The notes beneath the pieces were generated by a model, which saw only the letters and a list, made by a program, of their open reading frames with translations, was not told the DNA's origin and made no database searches. From Lysinibacillus composti (GTDB lineage: Bacteria > Bacillota > Bacilli > Bacillales_A > Planococcaceae): DNA of 64,000 nucleotides. The translations under genes and the position numbers were made by a program. Shown one piece after another: positions 8,581 through 17,986 of the stretch (position 1 is its first letter; each line of letters begins with the position of its first letter). Location: assembly GCF_016908465.1 (NCBI RefSeq), contig NZ_JAFBDY010000017.1, positions 1-64,000 of the forward strand. The letters run 5' to 3'.

Positions 8581-8708
8581 AGTGTTCATATTCAATTTAG
8601 ATGGTTCTTTTTAAGGAAAGGGTTAATTCTTATGATGAAACGTGCACTTTTCTGAAATAACGTAACTATGTTTACAATCCTGAAGTGATTATTGTACTAA
8701 CGCCCGCA

Positions 8709-8882
8709 TCACTTTAAGGATGATAAGAAATTTTTTATTGCATCCATGCGTATTTTTGATTCGCACTCCTCACAACGAAATACCTTATTTGTTCTTTCTT
8801 TAAATAACTTATATTTTTGTGAACCTTCATCTAATGTGAATTTTTGTCTACAACTACAACAAACTATTTCATAGTAAAACAT
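8709..8882 (-). CDS. Small zinc-ribbon-like protein
   Basis: 57 residues starting MFYYEIVCCSCRQKF. Two Cys pairs, C8/C9-x-C11 and C37-E-E-C40, are spaced like the metal knuckles of a zinc ribbon, with a basic helix between (KYKLFKERTNKVFRCEEC). The layout resembles the small YlaI/DUF2197-type proteins, but the match is by pattern only. TAGGTGG lies 6 bases before the ATG. Codon use is normal and the frame is closed by TGA. It is short enough to be missed by length cut-offs. Confidence 0.7.
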   Translation of the reverse strand: MFYYEIVCCSCRQKFTLDEGSQKYKLFKERTNKVFRCEECESKIRMDAIKNFLSSLK

Positions 8883-9077
8883 AGTTATCCACCTACTGTC
8901 TGGCTTATTATTTTTAGTTGATTTCTCGAAGATTGTAACGAGTTCGTTAGTATATTTCTGAACATTTAACTAGGGGTTCTCATTAATTCAATGGTGAATC
9001 CGTCAATCGCATTTCTTATCGTTCATATTTTTACTCATGTTTTTATTTTAGTACAATCGTACAAGAAAAGTGCAAAC

Positions 9078-9114
9078 AAAAAACCATTTAGGTGAAAATA
9101 TCTAAATGGTTTTT
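9078..9114 (-). terminator. Terminator of the PepSY gene
   Basis: AAAAACCATTTAG pairs with CTAAATGGTTTTT around a 9-base loop; the minus strand continues TTTTTTG. It follows the minus-strand PepSY gene. Confidence 0.75.
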
Positions 9115-9182
9115 GAATACCTATATATATAAATCCTCTATTAATTCGATGTGTACTAAATGGGCTCTTATTCCCATTCTAA

Positions 9183-9755
9183 TTAATCATCTAAATCATC
9201 ATCGTCTTCATGGTCAAAATTTAGTTCGATCACTTTACCTGTGACGGCATCGATTTCGACGTCTGCTTCCCCTTTGTTTGTGATCAGTTCCAATTCATAA
9301 ACAAATCGGCCGTCGTCTTCATCCAATTCTAGTTCAGTCACAGTTCCATTCACAGCTTTTTCTGCAAGTTGTTTTGCTTTTTCATCAGTAATAAGGTTTG
9401 TAGATTGAACGACTCCAGTGCGATCGTCCGAATCATCATCATTATTACTATCTTCCTTCATTAGCTGAACTTCACCTGTGTAAGCATCAATGTAAAGGTC
9501 ATAATCCTTTTTGCCATTTTCAACTTCTACTTCATAATACTGGTTGCCCTTATAGCTTTCCAACTCAATGTTTTCCACATGTCCTGTTACTTTTGAAAGT
9601 GCGATTTCCTTTACCTTTTCTACAGAAATCATTTCCTTGCTTGTCGTAACCTTTTGATCATTTGTTGTTTCACCATTATTAGCAGCTCCTACAGCCACTG
9701 CACCGCCTAGAATGACACTTACTGATAATACGCCAATTAACATTTTGTTCTTCAT
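9183..9755 (-). CDS. Secreted protein with two PepSY domains
   Basis: About 190 residues. A signal peptide (MKNKMLIGVLSVSVILGGAVAVGAA) is followed by two PepSY domains, each with the family pattern of a helix (VKEIALSKV; AKQLAEKAV) and two strands ending in DAYTGEV or DAVTGKV. The C terminus is a strongly acidic tail (HEDDDDLDD). PepSY domains are linked with inhibition of peptidases or with metal and redox sensing; here the role is open. The frame extends six codons upstream, but AAGGAGG lies inside that extension and points to the ATG at 9755. Confidence 0.85.
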   Translation of the reverse strand: MKNKMLIGVLSVSVILGGAVAVGAANNGETTNDQKVTTSKEMISVEKVKEIALSKVTGHVENIELESYKGNQYYEVEVENGKKDYDLYIDAYTGEVQLMKEDSNNDDDSDDRTGVVQSTNLITDEKAKQLAEKAVNGTVTELELDEDDGRFVYELELITNKGEADVEIDAVTGKVIELNFDHEDDDDLDD

Positions 9756-9773
9756 TTTATTTTCCTCCTTCAT

Positions 9774-10081
9774 TTTTAACCTTTCTATATTTACACTATA
9801 GCCAACGAAAATTAGAGAGAAGGAAGAAGAACATTAGAATTTAATGAGAGTTTTCTTTTTATTTATAATAAATGGGGCACATGACTTATACAAAAGTACA
9901 TTCTGTTTAATAATCGCGCCTTTCAATTAGCCATATCAAAATAAGTGCTGACCCTTTCTACCTGAAAAGAGACACGTAATGACGCTTAAATGAAAATAGA
10001 CGCGCCTTCTTAGCGAAAGCGCACGACGGCTGAATAAGAATATTAGACTAAGAAAAGGTGTTTCATCCTTGCTATATATAC
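9774..10081. other. Gene-free stretch with a weak repeat hairpin
   Basis: About 300 bases without a gene. It holds the promoter of the PepSY gene at the left and, at 9996-10045, a GCGC...GCGC hairpin followed by CGACGGCTGAATAAGAA, a degenerate relative of the hairpin-tail repeats. Confidence 0.45.
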
Positions 10082-11611
10082 TTAATGAAACATAACGCTA
10101 AGCTTGTTAGGGGGATAGTCCTCCCTTTTAGTAGAGCTTTTTTCCAATTGGGTCATGATTGATAAAATAACATTCTCTTTATGCGGTGCCGAAACAATCT
10201 GTAATGCAACCGGGAGACCTGTGGACCCTATTTCTGTATCAATTGCCGCTCTATGAACAAGATCCTTTTCATTCCTTTTAAGAAATTCTTCTTCACTTCG
10301 AACAAGAGTGTAAGAAAAGGCTCCGGAAGGGAATCCTAAATAATTGATTAATGAATTGTATGCACCCTCGTAAGTTAGGTTTCTAGATCCATTATGATAT
10401 AATGCGGGCGTTGGAAAAACAGGACATAAAACAGCATCTAACTTTTTATCCTTTATTTCTTCTAATACAAAATCCCTATACATTTTACGTTTTACTATAA
10501 GTTCTTCATATTCTTCTTCAGTCTTTTTGCCGATAAAAGGAAATACAACCGTGGAAATTGTTTGCTGTTGCATTAGTTTTAATAGATAAATTAAAACTTT
10601 TCTTCTTACCTTTCCAATTTTTTGTACACGTATCAAGTTTTTTATGGGATATTCCTGTTTCGAATTTCCGATTGTTTCTTTTAAGCCTCTACCATCATCT
10701 GCGCACATCATTCCATAAAAAGTTTGCATACTCTCTTTGATTTTTGGAAATTCATAAGGGATTATTTCTGCACCATTTTCTATTAATACTTTAGAGGCAT
10801 GATGAATTGCCCGTTGGATGGCAGGTGAAGTTGGAAGTATGTGATCGCTTTCCCAAATTCCAATTCTCATACCTTCCAAATTCTTAATTTCCATTATCTT
10901 ACCTGATAAAACTTCAAATGCTAAAGTTAAATCGTCTACACTTCTTGCTAAAGGACCAATGGATGACATTTCTCCTGCTTCTTTTCTTATATGTAAGATT
11001 TGCTTCGGTGCCCTTTGAGAAATTACTCCCGGTGTAGGTTTTAATGCATGAATTCCACAAAAATGTGCAGGTGTTCGAACGCTTCCTCCAATATCTGTAC
11101 CTATTCCAAGTGGTGAAAACATGGAAGCAATAGCTGAACCTTCTCCTCCTGAACTTCCCCCAGCTGTTCTTCTAGTATCCCAAGGATTCATTGTCCTTCC
11201 GTAAACAGGATTAAAAGTCTCACACCCCAATAATAGTTGCATTGCGTTAGTTTTAGCTAAAATAATCGCTCCATGATCTCTTAACCTTTTGACTGATGGA
11301 TCATCTTCTTCTAAGAGCTCTTCTCTACCTTCGATCCCCCAAGTAGAAGGCGTTTCTTTTACATCAATACTCTCCTTAATTGTTATAGGAACTCCATGTA
11401 GTGGGCCTAAAAAATGTCCTCTTTCTGCCATTTCATCATATTTTTTTGCTTCCATGCGTGCTCTCTCAAACAACGGATAAACAATTGAATTATATTGCTC
11501 GTTTTTACTCTCAATTCTTTCAATGAATGAATTAACAACTTCCAATGATGTAAATTTACCCTGCCGAATACCTTCAGCTATTTCCTTTGCCCCCAACTGA
11601 TATAATTTCAT
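10082..11611 (-). CDS. Amidase (amidase signature family)
   Basis: 509 residues, full length for the family. The Ser-cisSer-Lys triad is present: Lys79 (TIKES), Ser153 in GGSSGGEGSA and the nucleophile Ser177 in GTDIGGSVRTP. These enzymes hydrolyse amides, from indoleacetamide and nitrile-derived amides to fatty acid amides. The HFCGIHALKPT and C-terminal GLPVALQIV segments are typical of stand-alone amidases, not of GatA, which normally sits with gatB and gatC (absent here). The substrate cannot be told from sequence. Single gene. Confidence 0.85.
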   Translation of the reverse strand: MKLYQLGAKEIAEGIRQGKFTSLEVVNSFIERIESKNEQYNSIVYPLFERARMEAKKYDEMAERGHFLGPLHGVPITIKESIDVKETPSTWGIEGREELLEEDDPSVKRLRDHGAIILAKTNAMQLLLGCETFNPVYGRTMNPWDTRRTAGGSSGGEGSAIASMFSPLGIGTDIGGSVRTPAHFCGIHALKPTPGVISQRAPKQILHIRKEAGEMSSIGPLARSVDDLTLAFEVLSGKIMEIKNLEGMRIGIWESDHILPTSPAIQRAIHHASKVLIENGAEIIPYEFPKIKESMQTFYGMMCADDGRGLKETIGNSKQEYPIKNLIRVQKIGKVRRKVLIYLLKLMQQQTISTVVFPFIGKKTEEEYEELIVKRKMYRDFVLEEIKDKKLDAVLCPVFPTPALYHNGSRNLTYEGAYNSLINYLGFPSGAFSYTLVRSEEEFLKRNEKDLVHRAAIDTEIGSTGLPVALQIVSAPHKENVILSIMTQLEKSSTKREDYPPNKLSVMFH

Positions 11612-11639
11612 TCTCTACCCTCATTCATATTTTGATATA

Positions 11640-11676
11640 AAAAAGTTCTATACAATGGATAGAAGAACCTTCTTAA
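11640..11676 (-). terminator. Weak hairpin after the lipoprotein gene region
   Basis: AAGTTCTAT with ATAGAAGAACCTT can form an imperfect stem followed by T on the minus strand. It lies past the open stretch that trails the lipoprotein gene at 11797. Confidence 0.35.
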
Positions 11677-11796
11677 CTATTCAAGTTCTTTAATATACTG
11701 GATTCTCTGTACAAGTTCCCGTGATCCCTTCACAAATTCAAGAATTTTTTTTAAAGAGAAAAGAGCAGCATTATCCTTCGAAACGCGCCCGCTAGC
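11677..11796 (-). pseudogene. In-frame open stretch after a stop codon, possible gene remnant
   Basis: Directly after the TAA of the lipoprotein gene, in the same frame, 38 further codons are open and end at TAG 11677-11679. The translation (with FSLKKILEFVKG and ELVQRIQYIKELE) is helical and looks protein-like but has no start codon of its own. It may be the tail of a deleted gene. I do not recognise a family. Confidence 0.3.
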
Positions 11797-12228
11797 TTAA
11801 TAATGTTCTGCAACGGAAATTAACCACTCTTTATCTTTTTTATTATTAGTAAATAGGTATTTGTAGCTTTGTTGATTGGATTTTCTCCACTTTAATACAA
11901 ATTCTTTATCTTTTGAAATCCATTCCATTTCAGCTATATGATCGTTTTCAATCTTCTTCGATGGCCGATCATCAAACCATGAAGATGCAATCATAAACGT
12001 AATGTTATGACTTCCCTTTTCATAGAACACTTTTGTTACTGGGTGTGTGAAGCCGTCATTATCATACGTTATTTGTTTCATTTGATAGCCCTCTGGCATT
12101 ACTGGTGCTTTAAATTCACCAATTTCTTGTTCTGCATCCTTTTTGTTATCAAATATAAGATGTTCCTCGTCACTGCAAGCAACAAGAAAAAGAATAAATG
12201 AAAATAGTAATATTTTTATTAACTTCAC
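11797..12228 (-). CDS. Putative lipoprotein of unknown function
   Basis: About 143 residues. An N-terminal basic-hydrophobic segment ends in the lipobox LVAC, so the protein should be lipidated and anchored outside the membrane. The rest (MPEGYQMKQITYDNDGFTHP, then ITFMIASSWF and VLKWRKSNQQSYKYLFT) resembles the beta-rich DUF4367-type fold found in many Bacillus lipoproteins, but the match is weak. The frame opens at a TTG at 12264; the GTG at 12228 gives a standard 18-residue lipoprotein signal and has GAGAGGGTG about 8 bases upstream, so I prefer it. Confidence 0.65.
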   Translation of the reverse strand: MKLIKILLFSFILFLVACSDEEHLIFDNKKDAEQEIGEFKAPVMPEGYQMKQITYDNDGFTHPVTKVFYEKGSHNITFMIASSWFDDRPSKKIENDHIAEMEWISKDKEFVLKWRKSNQQSYKYLFTNNKKDKEWLISVAEHY

Positions 12229-12469
12229 CTTATCACCCTCTCTTACCGTGCAAACTTTCTTCAACTCTTCTCCCCTTTAATCTTTAATAAAATTTTCAAT
12301 AAATTCAATGTTTCTTGTAAAAAGCAAAGGAGGCATCGTGTACCTAGTTCGTAATATATATTTTGCACTATGCCATTTTTATTATTTTTTCCTTATCTCT
12401 ATATATCTATATATCTCGATATCCTAAAAATGTATAATCTTACTTATATTAACTCGAAGGGGCTAAAGA

Positions 12470-13078
12470 ATGAATAAAAAATTCTCTAAAATTTTATCGA
12501 TCGTTACCTTTAGTACACTGTTATTAGTAGGATGCGGTAAAGAAGAAACTGACAGTACTCAAAGCTCACAGGAAACAGAACAGACAACAAATGAAAGCGA
12601 AGTTGTCGAAACTTCTCAAACAGAGGTAAAAGAAAATACGGAAAATAAAGGAAGCGAATTGGTCAACGTAAATTTTGAAGAAATTACTTTTAAGATTCCT
12701 AATACCGCTGAAAAATTAGATGTCGGTGAGCAACAACTTCCTGTTGCTGTTTATTTGCTCGACGCTACTATTGGAACAAGTTTTAATGTTGTTTTAGAAC
12801 CATTACAACAACCTTTAAGCTTAAAAGAATATATTGACTTGGCAACAGCTAGCACTGGGTATGAGTATCAAAGTAACGAGTACTACACAACAAATGGTAT
12901 TGAATGGAATGAAGTAGTTAGCTTAAATAACACACCTCAAGGTACCATGAAGTTAAATCAAAGAACATTTATGAAGGATGATCAAGTTTATATTTTCACG
13001 TATGCAGGTACGCCTGAAAATTACGAGAGCAATCTACAAGACTTCAAAAATGTTATTGAATCGGTAATTGTAAACTAA
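12470..13078 (+). CDS. Putative lipoprotein
   Basis: 202 residues. The signal peptide MNKKFSKILSIVTFSTLLLVGCG carries a lipobox (LLVGC). A Ser/Thr/Glu/Gln-rich spacer (about 25-65) leads into a folded domain of about 135 residues beginning VNFEEITFKIPNTAEKL. I do not recognise the family. GAAGGGG precedes the ATG. The gene is divergent from the lipoprotein at 11797, and the AT-rich upstream region has repeated TATATCTA units. Confidence 0.75.
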   Translation: MNKKFSKILSIVTFSTLLLVGCGKEETDSTQSSQETEQTTNESEVVETSQTEVKENTENKGSELVNVNFEEITFKIPNTAEKLDVGEQQLPVAVYLLDATIGTSFNVVLEPLQQPLSLKEYIDLATASTGYEYQSNEYYTTNGIEWNEVVSLNNTPQGTMKLNQRTFMKDDQVYIFTYAGTPENYESNLQDFKNVIESVIVN

Positions 13079-13088
13079 AAAAATCCTA

Positions 13089-13146
13089 AAAAAGCACAGC
13101 AGCACATGATCTGACCCAAGTGTCGATCTGCTACTATGCTTTTTTA
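13089..13146 (+). terminator. Terminator of the lipoprotein gene
   Basis: AAAAAAGCACAGCAG pairs with CTGCTACTATGCTTTTTT around a loop. The T-run lies on the plus strand, just past the stop at 13078. Confidence 0.7.
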
Positions 13147-13339
13147 TTATAAATTGAAAAAACTTCTCTTATTAAAGGTGGCTTCCCTTCTCGCCATCCT
13201 TCAAAATAACTAATCCAAGCAATCATATGATGTCTAATCGAGGGTAACTAATTGTTATGCCGTTTGTTAACTTCAATCGTAATGAACTCCGGTAAGCGAT
13301 ATTTTTACTTTTTTCAGATAAAAATATCATTCTGTACTC
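13147..13339. other. Gene-free stretch before the chemoreceptor terminator
   Basis: About 190 bases between two convergent terminators. I see no gene or strong structure in it. Confidence 0.5.
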
Positions 13340-13371
13340 AAAAGGCTCCAATTTAAAAAATTGGAGCCTTT
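13340..13371 (-). terminator. Terminator of the chemoreceptor gene
   Basis: AAAGGCTCCAATT pairs perfectly with AATTGGAGCCTTT. It ends ten bases before the stop codon of the minus-strand gene. Confidence 0.8.
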
Positions 13372-13380
13372 CTGACTAAA

Positions 13381-15360
13381 TCAATATTTGAATTTCGAAA
13401 TCAATATGCGTAACTCTTCGGCCATCTCCGTTAGTGATTGAGCGGAAGATGAAATTTCCTCCATTGCTGCGAGTTGTTCTTCAGCAGAGGCAGCCACTTC
13501 TTCTGATGCAGCAGCATTTACTTCTGCAATTTCTGCATTTTCATTTGCACGTGCTGTTGTTTCTTGAATAGCCGCAGAAGTTTGTTCTATCGTTGCTGAT
13601 ACCTCTTCCATTTGAGGTGTTACTTTATTTAGGCTTTCAATAATTCCATAGAATTTAGTTACTGCATCATTTGAAAACTCAACACCATTTTCTACTTGTT
13701 TTGTAATATTCGTCATGTTCGTTACTGTGTTTTCAGTATCATTTTGAATAGCCGAGATAATTTCTTGAATATCACCTACGGACTCGCGAGATTGTTCCGC
13801 TAATTTTTTGACTTCATTTGCCACAACTGCAAAACCTTTTCCATGTTCGCCAGCTCTAGCTGCTTCAATGGAAGCATTTAAAGATAGAAGGTTTGTTTGG
13901 TCAGCAATACCAGTAATAATCTTTAAAATGGAATCAATTTGTTTAGATCGTTCTATTAAGGATTGAATCGTCTTATGAGAGTTCAAGACAGATTCCTGAA
14001 TAGCTTCCATTTGATTTACCATTTTCCCTACAGACTCCCCACCCTCTTGTGCATGTTGAGTTGCATCTTTCGTTAACTCTGTAACTTTTGAAGAAAACTC
14101 CGCAATATGTACAGCACCATCCGATATTTCTTCTAAAGAATGGACACTAGCGTCAACGCTTTCTTTTTGTTTTTCAGCACTCTCGGAAACATGTTGAATG
14201 GACGTTGAGACTTGTTGAGTTGCTGCGCTTGTTTCTTCGGAGCTTGCCGTTAATTGTTGGGCAGAAGCCGCCACTTGTTCTGCATTCTGTTCTATATTTC
14301 GCAAAAGAGAGATTAAGTTATCTTGCATGTCAACAAAAGCTTGTCCTAACTGGCCAATTTCATCTGTTGATTTTACTTTTATTGTCTCGGTCAGGTCACC
14401 GTTACTAAGATTAATCGCCTTTTCTTTTAACTCATTAATTGGTGTGACAATGGAGCGAATAATGAAGTAAATAAGTACCCCACCAATCAACATTGCAATA
14501 CCAATTACAATTAGTGTTGCATCTAGTATTGGAGATGCCGCTTTATCTATTTCCTTTGTATAAATATTCCCCGCGATTTTCCATCCAGTCAAATTATTTG
14601 TTGTAAAATTCATTATTTTAGGTTGACCATTTAATTCATACTCGAACATACCGGACTGGTCTTTATAAAAATTTTCATAAAATGATTCGGTTGCTTTAGT
14701 ACCTGGTTCATGATCGGGATGGACAATAAAATTCCCGCTTTTATCCATCAAAAGAGCATAACCTTCTTCACCAATTTCAATTTGTTCAGTTAATTCTTGA
14801 AGGTAGCTCAGTTTTAAATCGAATCCTACCACACCTGAGCCGTCACCTAGACTTTGGGAAACTGCAACAACTACCTCATTGTTTCTTTTTGATACATAAG
14901 GGTCAGAAATTGAAGCTTGTCCAGTTTGTGCCATCGCATTTTGATACCAAGGTCTCTGGGTAGCATCATAATCTGGACCTAAATCTGCTTTCGGATAATT
15001 AATAAGAGAACCATCCGGAAGTCCAACATATATAGCCTCTACCTCGGGATGAAACTGAATATATTGCGCCAAGATACCCTCCAATTGATCGGTATTCTCT
15101 TTATTTAACATTTTTTTATTAACAAGTTTAGAGAAATTACCTATGTCATCCACTTTTGGTTCAATGGCATTGTCTATTGTAAGATTTAAAATACTAATAT
15201 TATCTTCAATGGCGGATCGTAGTTCAGTTTCGATCGCACCTTTTGATGCAAGAAACCCGCGCACCCCAATAACTATAGAAGGGATAAGTAAAATAAAGAC
15301 AAACGATAAAATTAATTTTGGTTTAAGATTTGATAGTTTTGCAAATTTCAATTTTTTCAT
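13381..15360 (-). CDS. Methyl-accepting chemotaxis protein with dCache ligand domain
   Basis: 659 residues, laid out like B. subtilis McpA/McpB/TlpA: membrane helix 1 (about 14-36), a double-Cache extracellular domain (about 40-270), membrane helix 2 (about 280-302), HAMP (303-357) and a long cytoplasmic coiled coil. The hairpin tip for CheA/CheW contact ([20 protein letters not shown]) is intact. The Cache domain has Tyr131, Arg136, Trp138, Tyr139, Tyr155 and Asp181 in the order of the described amino-acid-binding dCache motif, so an amino acid is the likely attractant. Single gene with a terminator. Confidence 0.95.
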   Translation of the reverse strand: MKKLKFAKLSNLKPKLILSFVFILLIPSIVIGVRGFLASKGAIETELRSAIEDNISILNLTIDNAIEPKVDDIGNFSKLVNKKMLNKENTDQLEGILAQYIQFHPEVEAIYVGLPDGSLINYPKADLGPDYDATQRPWYQNAMAQTGQASISDPYVSKRNNEVVVAVSQSLGDGSGVVGFDLKLSYLQELTEQIEIGEEGYALLMDKSGNFIVHPDHEPGTKATESFYENFYKDQSGMFEYELNGQPKIMNFTTNNLTGWKIAGNIYTKEIDKAASPILDATLIVIGIAMLIGGVLIYFIIRSIVTPINELKEKAINLSNGDLTETIKVKSTDEIGQLGQAFVDMQDNLISLLRNIEQNAEQVAASAQQLTASSEETSAATQQVSTSIQHVSESAEKQKESVDASVHSLEEISDGAVHIAEFSSKVTELTKDATQHAQEGGESVGKMVNQMEAIQESVLNSHKTIQSLIERSKQIDSILKIITGIADQTNLLSLNASIEAARAGEHGKGFAVVANEVKKLAEQSRESVGDIQEIISAIQNDTENTVTNMTNITKQVENGVEFSNDAVTKFYGIIESLNKVTPQMEEVSATIEQTSAAIQETTARANENAEIAEVNAAASEEVAASAEEQLAAMEEISSSAQSLTEMAEELRILISKFKY

Positions 15361-15434
15361 AGGTGTTCCTTTCTTGATGAACCAATCACTAACTTTTCCT
15401 TATGTATAATGATTTGAATTTTTATTTTTTTAAA

Positions 15435-15599
15435 TCACTTATAGTTCTTGATTTGAATTTGATTAATCACTACATCTAATTCTTTACTACATTTAATGGT
15501 GTCGGGGTGGGTAAACCCCTTTCGCATTCCAAATGAAATCATACGTTTTTGTAGAGAATGAAACTTTTTTTCTAATTCAAGGGGAATAAGAGTATTCAA
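15435..15599 (-). CDS. Spo0E-like aspartyl-phosphate phosphatase
   Basis: 54 residues: LEKKFHSLQKRMISFGMRKG, then TIKCSKELDVVIN. This is the Spo0E family pattern of two helices with the catalytic signature S-x-E-L-D (Ser38, Glu40, Leu41, Asp42). Family members remove phosphate from Spo0A-P and so delay sporulation. The start is TTG with TGGAGGT about 7 bases upstream. It lies just upstream of the chemoreceptor on the same strand. Short genes like this are often missed. Confidence 0.8.
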   Translation of the reverse strand: MNTLIPLELEKKFHSLQKRMISFGMRKGFTHPDTIKCSKELDVVINQIQIKNYK

Positions 15600-15769
15600 C
15601 TAAAGTACCTCCAGTAACAACATAAAAAATGGACAACAGAACTATTATAGTACTTTCATTAAAAAAATATAGTTATTTTTTTACAAAGCTTGTAAGTTTT
15701 TTACACAAAATAGAGACTTATTAACATAAAAAACAATAATTGAACTGTAATTGGATGGTCCTAATAAAA

Positions 15770-15840
15770 AATCCACCGCTCTATGAACGGTGGAAATATA
15801 GCAAAAAAACACATTCCATATATTTGGAAATGTGCCGTTT
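15770..15840 (-). terminator. Two adjacent hairpins after the acetyltransferase gene
   Basis: CCACCGCT-CTATGA-ACGGTGG and ACACATTCC-ATATAT-TTGGAAATGTG are two neat stems, the second with T-rich minus-strand sequence after it. The second resembles the dispersed hairpin family. They follow the minus-strand gene at 15848. Confidence 0.55.
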
Positions 15841-15847
15841 AAATAAA

Positions 15848-16399
15848 CTAAATCTTAATTTTAAATACTTTCCCTTTTCTCACAAATAATTGGTTATCAC
15901 TATTACTTGTATATTCTCCAATTTCAGTACCTATACGATTGTATATAGTAAATACCTTTTCATGACTTGATTTAACATAGATAGTTTTATATTTTTCAGA
16001 TTGATAATAAGGAATAATAACATCTCTAAACCATATTTGACCATTCCCTCTACCTTCTTGGGATATATGAAAATAGTTAAAGATCAAAACATCGTTTTTA
16101 TTCTCATCATTCAATGTTATGGATTCATTAAAAAAAGTTTTATAATCGATTATTCCACTTGTGACAAGAGCAATCCCTACATATTCTCCATCTTTCAACA
16201 TCACATGGAAATCCATCTTCATATCCTTATTCTTTTTCACTTTCTCGATGAGGTTAGTGCAATGATAGACTTCATTATAGTCATCCCACTCATTTTCCGC
16301 TTTATATAGTAGGTTTTTTATGATTGGCGTAAGGTACTTACTGTTAAATTCGGTTGCAACTCCAAAAGTAATTTCATTTCTTTTATGTATGATTTCCAT
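15848..16399 (-). CDS. Probable GNAT-type acetyltransferase
   Basis: 183 residues. The central and C-terminal pattern fits a GNAT fold: a strand VGIALVTSG, then LIFNYFHISQEGRGNGQIWFRD, where RGNG sits as the acetyl-CoA pyrophosphate loop, and IYNRIGTEIGEY as the terminal motif. The N-terminal 60 residues are unlike common members. AAGGAG precedes the ATG. Substrate unknown; the family call is moderate. Confidence 0.5.
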   Translation of the reverse strand: MEIIHKRNEITFGVATEFNSKYLTPIIKNLLYKAENEWDDYNEVYHCTNLIEKVKKNKDMKMDFHVMLKDGEYVGIALVTSGIIDYKTFFNESITLNDENKNDVLIFNYFHISQEGRGNGQIWFRDVIIPYYQSEKYKTIYVKSSHEKVFTIYNRIGTEIGEYTSNSDNQLFVRKGKVFKIKI

Positions 16400-16560
16400 A
16401 AGTAATCTCCTTAGCTAAGTTCGTTGAGAGAAATTTAATTTTTCCTTTTCAATATACACCAACTAACATTCTCATTCCATCTTCTGTTATTCAACAATAA
16501 TGGCATTTCCCTATAGAAAAAGATACAAAGAAGGCACTATTCCAACTTGAAATAACGCCC

Positions 16561-17067
16561 CTAATCTGAGTTTTTATTTTTAAAGTATTCACGGGAACCT
16601 TCTCTTATTGTTGTAGGTAATACGTGTTCAAGTTCCTCATTTAACCATAAGAGTGTCTTTTTACTTAAAAAATCTTGCATATGTTGTTCTGCCTCAAGCA
16701 TGACTAGATTAATTGTACAAGTAGGATTACTAGATGTGCATGAAGAGCATTCCTGATTTTGATACATTAGATGATTACTTACAATATTTTTGCACTGAAA
16801 AATTGGCTTAATTCCTTCTACTGCTTGGATTACATCCCAAAAAGAGATCTCTTCAGGGGCTTTTGCCAATTTATATCCCCCATTTACCCCAGGTACAGAA
16901 CTTACGATACCAGCCTTAGATAATTTACCGAAAACTTTAGATAGATATGTCTCTGAAAGTCCTTGAAATTCTGAAAGATCCTTTATTCCTATGCTTTCAT
17001 CTGAAGGAGCATCAATCAAATAGACAAGACTATGTAAAGCATATTCAACCATTACACTATACTTCAT
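16561..17067 (-). CDS. Rrf2 family regulator with a cysteine cluster
   Basis: 168 residues. The winged helix begins MKYSVMVEYALHSLVYL, with GLSETYLSKVFGKLSKAGIV as recognition helix and PGVNGGYKLA as wing. Cys92, Cys107, Cys110 and Cys117 form the cluster used by Rrf2 proteins (IscR, NsrR) to bind an iron-sulfur cluster, although some relatives sense thiol stress directly. It is divergent from an azoreductase gene, the typical arrangement of a redox-sensing repressor and its target. Confidence 0.9.
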   Translation of the reverse strand: MKYSVMVEYALHSLVYLIDAPSDESIGIKDLSEFQGLSETYLSKVFGKLSKAGIVSSVPGVNGGYKLAKAPEEISFWDVIQAVEGIKPIFQCKNIVSNHLMYQNQECSSCTSSNPTCTINLVMLEAEQHMQDFLSKKTLLWLNEELEHVLPTTIREGSREYFKNKNSD

Positions 17068-17148
17068 TTAGTTCACCTGCTTTATTTTTCTAGATAGTAA
17101 GTGTATTTGTATCTTAACACAAACTTGAAGGTACATATATTTTTCAAT

Positions 17149-17177
17149 TTGACACAAAGTACTAATCGATGTATATT
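17149..17177 (+). promoter_or_regulatory. Sigma-A promoter of the azoreductase gene
   Basis: TTGACA (17149-17154), a 17-base spacer and TATATT (17172-17177). The region between it and the Rrf2 start codon contains TTGAA...TTCAA half sites that may be the regulator's operator. Confidence 0.7.
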
Positions 17178-17263
17178 AATAGAGCTTTAATTACAGACAA
17201 TGTTTATCGACGATTAAAAAAGTCCTTAATTATACTAACTATTCTTCCAGGGGGAATACATCT

Positions 17264-17911
17264 ATGAGTAAAATTCTTGTAATAAACGCACATCCAATAG
17301 TTAATTCAACTTCTTCAGTAAGTCTAAATGTTCTAGAACACTTTATGAGAACATACAAAGAGTTACATTCTAATGAGGAAATCATCGAACAGATCAACTT
17401 GTACAGTGAAGAAGTACCGATGATCGATGAAACGGTTTTAACAGCATGGGGAAAATTAAGAAATGGACAAGAGCTTACTATCCAAGAGCAAGAAATAACA
17501 CAGCGTATGGATGCGATACTACAACAATTCAAAAGCGCCAATAAGTACGTTATTGCTTATCCATTGCATAACTTTAATATTTCCTCAAAATTAAAGGCCT
17601 ATATGGACAATATTTTGATTGCAAGGGAAACGTTTAAATATACTGATACTGGGTCAGTTGGGTTACTTACAGATGGAAGAAGTATTGTAGTGATACAAGG
17701 AAGCGGAGCAGTCTATACCAATAATGACTGGTATACGGAAGTTGAGTATTCGCATAAATACTTAAAATCAATGTTCAATTTTATGGGCATTGAAGATTAC
17801 GACATTATACGGGTACAGGGAACTGATTTACTGGGTGCTGATCGAGATCAGATTTTACAAAATGCATATGTAGAAGCTGAGAAAATTGCTTCTACATTAG
17901 CGAAGAAATAA
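17264..17911 (+). CDS. azoR: FMN-dependent NADH-azoreductase
   Basis: 215 residues, flavodoxin-like fold. It begins MSKILVINAHPIVNSTSSVS, the FMN phosphate loop of the AzoR/AcpD group; YPLHNFNISSKLKAYMDNIL is the second family signature. Such enzymes reduce quinones and azo compounds with two electrons and protect against electrophile stress (B. subtilis AzoR1/AzoR2). GGGGG-type ribosome binding site upstream. Expression is probably controlled by the divergent Rrf2 protein. Confidence 0.9.
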   Translation: MSKILVINAHPIVNSTSSVSLNVLEHFMRTYKELHSNEEIIEQINLYSEEVPMIDETVLTAWGKLRNGQELTIQEQEITQRMDAILQQFKSANKYVIAYPLHNFNISSKLKAYMDNILIARETFKYTDTGSVGLLTDGRSIVVIQGSGAVYTNNDWYTEVEYSHKYLKSMFNFMGIEDYDIIRVQGTDLLGADRDQILQNAYVEAEKIASTLAKK

Positions 17912-17933
17912 AACTTCAAATTAAATTACACCA

Positions 17934-17962
17934 TAAAAAAACATCCAAATTGGATGTTTTTT
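17934..17962 (+). terminator. Terminator of azoR
   Basis: AAAAACATCCAA pairs with TTGGATGTTTTTT; T-run on the plus strand. Confidence 0.8.
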
Positions 17963-17986
17963 CATTATTCATGACAATAAATGTGA

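Noticed and set aside
10082-11611. Amidase as GatA of the tRNA amidotransferase
   Set aside because: No gatB/gatC neighbours and the sequence fits stand-alone amidases better.
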